The position numbers were made by a program, and so were the translations under genes. Below the pieces are notes generated by a model. It was not told the origin of the DNA and searched no databases. It saw nothing but the letters and a program-made list of their open reading frames with translations. 9,247 nt of DNA from Bryobacterales bacterium (lineage in GTDB: Bacteria; Acidobacteriota; Terriglobia; Bryobacterales; Bryobacteraceae): the NCBI GenBank assembly GCA_003139735.1, contig PLGA01000298.1, positions 284 through 9,530 on the forward strand, read 5' to 3'. Below, piece by piece: positions 5,695-9,247 of the stretch (its first letter is position 1; each line of letters opens with the position of its first letter).

Positions 5695-8600
5695 CCCGCG
5701 GGCGGATCGCCGGGATCGTGGCCGGGTCGGCGGCGGCTCTGGCCGCTATCGTCGTGTTGGCCGGCGCGCTGGTGGTGCGGAGGGATTGGTTCCGCGAACA
5801 GGTGCGGGAGAGGTTGGTGGCCGCGGTAGCCACGGCCACCGGCGGGCGCGTGGAGATCGGCAACGTCACGCTCGATTGGAGCCGCCTGCGCGCCGAAGCC
5901 GGAAGCTTCACCATCCACGGGACCGAGCCGGCGGACAGGCCTCCGTTCTTCCATGCCGCTTCGGTGGCGCTCGAGCTGAAGATCGTTTCCGTTTTCAAAC
6001 GGAAGGTGGATCTGGCGGCGCTCGATGTCGTCGAACCCCACGTGTATTTGATGGTCTACCCGGACGGGCGCACGAACCTCCCCGAACCCAAGGTCGCCAC
6101 GAATGGCTCGCGCCATACGTTGGAGACTGTGCTTGACCTGGCCATCGGCCGCTTCCGCCTCCAAAACGGCGTTTTCGAAGTGGAGTCGCACGGCCGGACG
6201 CCCTTCGACGTAAGCGGGCGCGGTCTCAACCTGAACCTGGGGTACGAACCGGCCGGCCGGCGCTACCGGGGCAACATTGCGGTTCAGCCCCTCGATGTGA
6301 ACGTCGCGGGCTACGCGCGCACGTCCGTGGACATCGCCTCGGACTTCACGATTGAGAAAGACCGGATCGGCATCGCCTCGGCCACGTTGCGGACAGGCGC
6401 TTCCGAACTCCGCCTTTCTGGCGCGGTGGAAAACCTGGCCGCGCCGCGCGTGTCGCTCGAATACGATGTCCGCGCTTCGCAGGCCGACGTGGCGCGCGTC
6501 CTCGAGACCAAACTGCTCGAGAGCGGGACTGCGCAGGTCACCGGCCACGCGGTTTGGGCCGGCGCCGGCAACTTTTCGGTTACCGGCGTCCTGCATGCGG
6601 CCAACCTGGAGTACCGCGACGCCTACGTCCGGCTGCGCGGCTTTCGCGGCGAGGGTGCGGTTTCGGCCGGCCCGGCGGGTCTCGACGTCACCGGCCTGCG
6701 GCTCTCGGGGTTTTACGCGCCGGCTGCCAACAGCATCCCCGTGGACATCCGCATCGAACGAGCAGCCGTGCGCGGGGCCGACATCCGCTTCACGGGCTTT
6801 GCCCTGGCCGCCATGGGCGGCGCTTTCCAAGGCGGCATACTTCTGGAGAGCCTCGATCGCTTTCACGTGGATGGCGCAATCGCCGGCTTCGAGGTCCGCC
6901 GCGTGATCGGCGTTTACAGCTCGGCGCCGCTGCCCTGGGACGGCCGCGCCTCCGGGCCTCTGACGCTCGAAGGTTCCTTCCGGAAAGCCGGCGATCTGCG
7001 CATCTCCACCAGCCTCGCCATCGTGCCCGAGCCCGGCGGCGCGCCGGTGCGCGGCCAGGTTGCGGCACGCTACGATGCGGCCGGCGGCACGCTCGATCTG
7101 GGCCAGTCTACCCTCACGCTGCCCTCTTCGCGCGTGGATTTTTCCGGCGTGTTGGGCCGCGAGTTGCGGGTGCACCTGGAGACGCGCGATCTCAACGACC
7201 TTCTTCCGGCCGTCGGTGAAAACGCCGCATCGGTTCCTTTCAAACTGGAGAACGGGGCCGCTGTTTTCGATGGCTCCGTCACCGGTTCCCTGCCCGCTCC
7301 CCGGATCGCGGGGCACATCGCTCTTACCGGCTTCTCGTATTCCGGAAAGCGCTTCGATTCGCTGGTTGCGGATGCGGCCGCATCGCCCGAGAACGTTCGC
7401 CTGGATAACGCCACGCTGGCTGTTGGCGCCCTCCGCGCGCAATTCCAGGCCGCCGTGGCGCTGAGCAGTTGGAAGACGGCGCCCGATAGCGACATCTTCG
7501 GCAACGCCACCGTCCGCAACGCGCCTTTAACGGAGGTTGCGTCTCTGGTGGAATGGCACGGCGCCCCCGCCTCCGGAGTCCTTAGCGTCACGGCGCAAGC
7601 CACCGGCACGGTATCGAATCCCCTCCTCCAGTCCGACGTGGAAGTTTCCAAGGGCAACTTCGAAGGCGAGCCTTTCGACCGGCTGACGGCCCACGTGAGC
7701 GCCTCCACGCGCTCGCTCGAAGTCTCCTCGGGCGCCATCGCCGCGGGGGCCAAACAGGCGCAGTTTTCGGGTCTGTATAGCCACAGCGCCGGCGATTTCG
7801 CGACCGGCCACTTGAAGCTTCAAGTCTCCACCAACGCTATGCCGCTCGACCAGGTCCGAACTCTCGCCAAGGCGCGTCCCGGAATCGCCGGAACGGTTCG
7901 GGCAACCGTGGGAGGAGAAGTCGATATCCGCCCGGAGCGCCCGGGCCGGCGCGGCTTTGCGGTGACCGGCCTCCAAGCCGATATCGCCGCTCAAGGTCTT
8001 CGGCTGCCCGGGCAGACCTTCGGCGACGCGCATCTCACGGCCGCGTCGGAGGGAGGAACCCTGCGGGCCCATCTGGATTCGGATTTCGCCGGCTCCGCCG
8101 TTCACGCCGACGGATCGTGGCGCCTGGAAGACGACTATCCCGGCAGCGCGACCGTGGCTTTCTCCGGTCTCGATTTCGTGCGCGTGCGGGATTGGATCGC
8201 GCCCTCGCAATCCGGCGCCGCGCCGTACGCGGGGTCCGCGGAGGGCGAGTTGCGCATCGATGGCGAGCTTCTTCAGCCCGCTGCCCTCAAGGCCGAGTTG
8301 CGCATCCCGAAATTCCAGCTCGGTCCCGCCGCCGGCGCCGGACCGGCCCATGGAGCCCAAGCCCTCACGCTTCACAATACCGGTCCCATCGCGGCCACTT
8401 TGGCGAACGGCGCGATTACCATCGAGAGCTTTCACCTGGAAGGCCGCAACACCGACGCGACCATCGAAGGCAAGGCGTCGTTCGAATCCAATAACGCGCT
8501 CGACCTGCGGGTGAACGGGCGCGTGGACCTCGGCATTCTGAACGCGCTTTACCCCGGCATCGGATCCGCCGGCTCGCTGATAATCACCGCCACCGTGCGC

Positions 8601-9247
8601 GGCGCGCTCGATTCGCCCCAGATTGGCGGACGCATGGAAGTGAAGGATGGATCGCTGACTCTGGCCGATTTTCCGAATGGAGTTTCAAAGGCGAACGGCG
8701 TAATTCTGTTCGCGGGCGCCCGCGCCACCATCCAGAGCCTCAGCGGGGAAACCGGCGGAGGCAAAATCGAGATAACCGGCTTCGCGGGCGTCGCGGAGGG
8801 CCAGACCGTTTTCCAACTGCACGCCAATGCCAGGGAAGTGCGCGTGCGCTATCCCGCGGGCGTGAGCACGGTAGTCGATGCCAGCCTTAACCTTACCGGC
8901 TCCGCGGAGCGCAGCCTGCTCGCCGGCGCCATCACGGTGCTGAGGACTGGGTTCAATCCGGAGTCCGATTTCAGCTCGGTCCTCGCCTCGTCGGCCGCGC
9001 CGGTCCAGACGCCCTCCGCGTCCGGCGGGCCGCTCGCTGGTTTGAACTTCGATATCGCGATCCGCACTTCGCCGGATGTCCAGGTGGAAAGCTCGCTGAC
9101 GCAAGACGTCGGAATCGAGGCCAACCTCCGGCTGAAGGGCACGATGAGCAATCCCGGCGTGCAGGGCCGCGTCAACATCACGCAGGGCCAGTTGTTGTTC
9201 TTCGGGACGAGGTACGCCATCAATCAGGGGTCGATCGCGTTCTACAA
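5691..9247 (+). CDS. tamB: TamB/AsmA-like translocation and assembly module protein (partial, runs off right edge)
   Basis: The frame is open for 1185 codons from the ATG at 5691 to the window end with no stop. The ATG overlaps the SurA-like stop by four bases (ATGA) and has GAGG about 7 bases upstream. Residues about 6-29 form an N-terminal membrane anchor (IAGIVAGSAAALAAIVVLAG), giving an inner-membrane protein with a long periplasmic body. The next segment (about 30-140) resembles AsmA/TamB N-termini: RVEIGNVTLDW, then a VVEPHVYLMVYPDGRTNLP stretch. The body is a long series of short beta-strand repeats with G-x-L/V-x-x-G turns, expected to fold as a hydrophobic-grooved beta-taco. Near the end are TamB C-domain (DUF490) hallmarks: LDSPQIGGR (973-981), NPGVQGRVNITQGQLLFFG (1154-1172) and INQGSIAFY (1177-1185). 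Family members act with an Omp85 barrel in protein assembly or as phospholipid bridges between membranes. Probably one to two hundred C-terminal residues are missing. Confidence 0.92.
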   Translation, partial: MTRGRIAGIVAGSAAALAAIVVLAGALVVRRDWFREQVRERLVAAVATATGGRVEIGNVTLDWSRLRAEAGSFTIHGTEPADRPPFFHAASVALELKIVSVFKRKVDLAALDVVEPHVYLMVYPDGRTNLPEPKVATNGSRHTLETVLDLAIGRFRLQNGVFEVESHGRTPFDVSGRGLNLNLGYEPAGRRYRGNIAVQPLDVNVAGYARTSVDIASDFTIEKDRIGIASATLRTGASELRLSGAVENLAAPRVSLEYDVRASQADVARVLETKLLESGTAQVTGHAVWAGAGNFSVTGVLHAANLEYRDAYVRLRGFRGEGAVSAGPAGLDVTGLRLSGFYAPAANSIPVDIRIERAAVRGADIRFTGFALAAMGGAFQGGILLESLDRFHVDGAIAGFEVRRVIGVYSSAPLPWDGRASGPLTLEGSFRKAGDLRISTSLAIVPEPGGAPVRGQVAARYDAAGGTLDLGQSTLTLPSSRVDFSGVLGRELRVHLETRDLNDLLPAVGENAASVPFKLENGAAVFDGSVTGSLPAPRIAGHIALTGFSYSGKRFDSLVADAAASPENVRLDNATLAVGALRAQFQAAVALSSWKTAPDSDIFGNATVRNAPLTEVASLVEWHGAPASGVLSVTAQATGTVSNPLLQSDVEVSKGNFEGEPFDRLTAHVSASTRSLEVSSGAIAAGAKQAQFSGLYSHSAGDFATGHLKLQVSTNAMPLDQVRTLAKARPGIAGTVRATVGGEVDIRPERPGRRGFAVTGLQADIAAQGLRLPGQTFGDAHLTAASEGGTLRAHLDSDFAGSAVHADGSWRLEDDYPGSATVAFSGLDFVRVRDWIAPSQSGAAPYAGSAEGELRIDGELLQPAALKAELRIPKFQLGPAAGAGPAHGAQALTLHNTGPIAATLANGAITIESFHLEGRNTDATIEGKASFESNNALDLRVNGRVDLGILNALYPGIGSAGSLIITATVRGALDSPQIGGRMEVKDGSLTLADFPNGVSKANGVILFAGARATIQSLSGETGGGKIEITGFAGVAEGQTVFQLHANAREVRVRYPAGVSTVVDASLNLTGSAERSLLAGAITVLRTGFNPESDFSSVLASSAAPVQTPSASGGPLAGLNFDIAIRTSPDVQVESSLTQDVGIEANLRLKGTMSNPGVQGRVNITQGQLLFFGTRYAINQGSIAFY

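Noticed and set aside
5673..7442. Long minus-strand open frame (589 codons) opposite the tamB-like gene
   Set aside because: The plus-strand frame has a membrane anchor, TamB-type repeats and a Shine-Dalgarno. The antisense product shows only compositionally biased sequence and no start context.

Overview
The window looks like chromosome from a GC-rich diderm (Gram-negative type) bacterium. My best guess is an Acidobacteriota member of the Solibacter/Bryobacter kind. That rests on high GC, an ECF sigma factor followed by a small two-helix membrane protein, a long Omp85 protein, a PPIase-less SurA-like protein and an in-gene repeat of a kind I associate with that group. No rRNA or other taxonomic marker is present, so this is inference.

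The left arm (1-1889) is on the minus strand and is read right to left. It holds a ThiF/MoeB-type adenylyltransferase (852-1874), an ECF sigma factor with a GTG start (250-801), and a small membrane protein that runs off the left edge (1-260). The small protein's start overlaps the sigma stop by 11 bases behind a strong Shine-Dalgarno sequence. The 50-base gap before the sigma gene carries an ECF-type promoter whose expected transcription start falls almost on the GTG, which suggests an autoregulated, leaderless sigma gene with a co-translated membrane partner.

The right arm (1916-9247) is on the plus strand and diverges from the left arm after about 40 bases. It is a tightly coupled three-gene envelope operon. 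An Omp85/BamA-family protein with seven POTRA-like repeats (1916-4912) is followed with a 1-base overlap by a SurA-like periplasmic chaperone lacking a parvulin domain (4912-5694). That is followed with a 4-base overlap by a TamB/AsmA-like protein (5691 to beyond the right edge). Together these read as one outer-membrane biogenesis or intermembrane transport unit: an outer-membrane assembly barrel, a soluble chaperone for its clients, and an inner-membrane-anchored bridge protein.

The most unusual local feature is a pair of exact 43-base direct repeats (45-base period, in frame) inside the 5' end of the SurA-like gene, between its coupled start codon and its hydrophobic signal segment. I found no RNA genes, CRISPR arrays, insertion sequences, prophage genes or convincing terminators. 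No obviously new defence or mobile system is visible.
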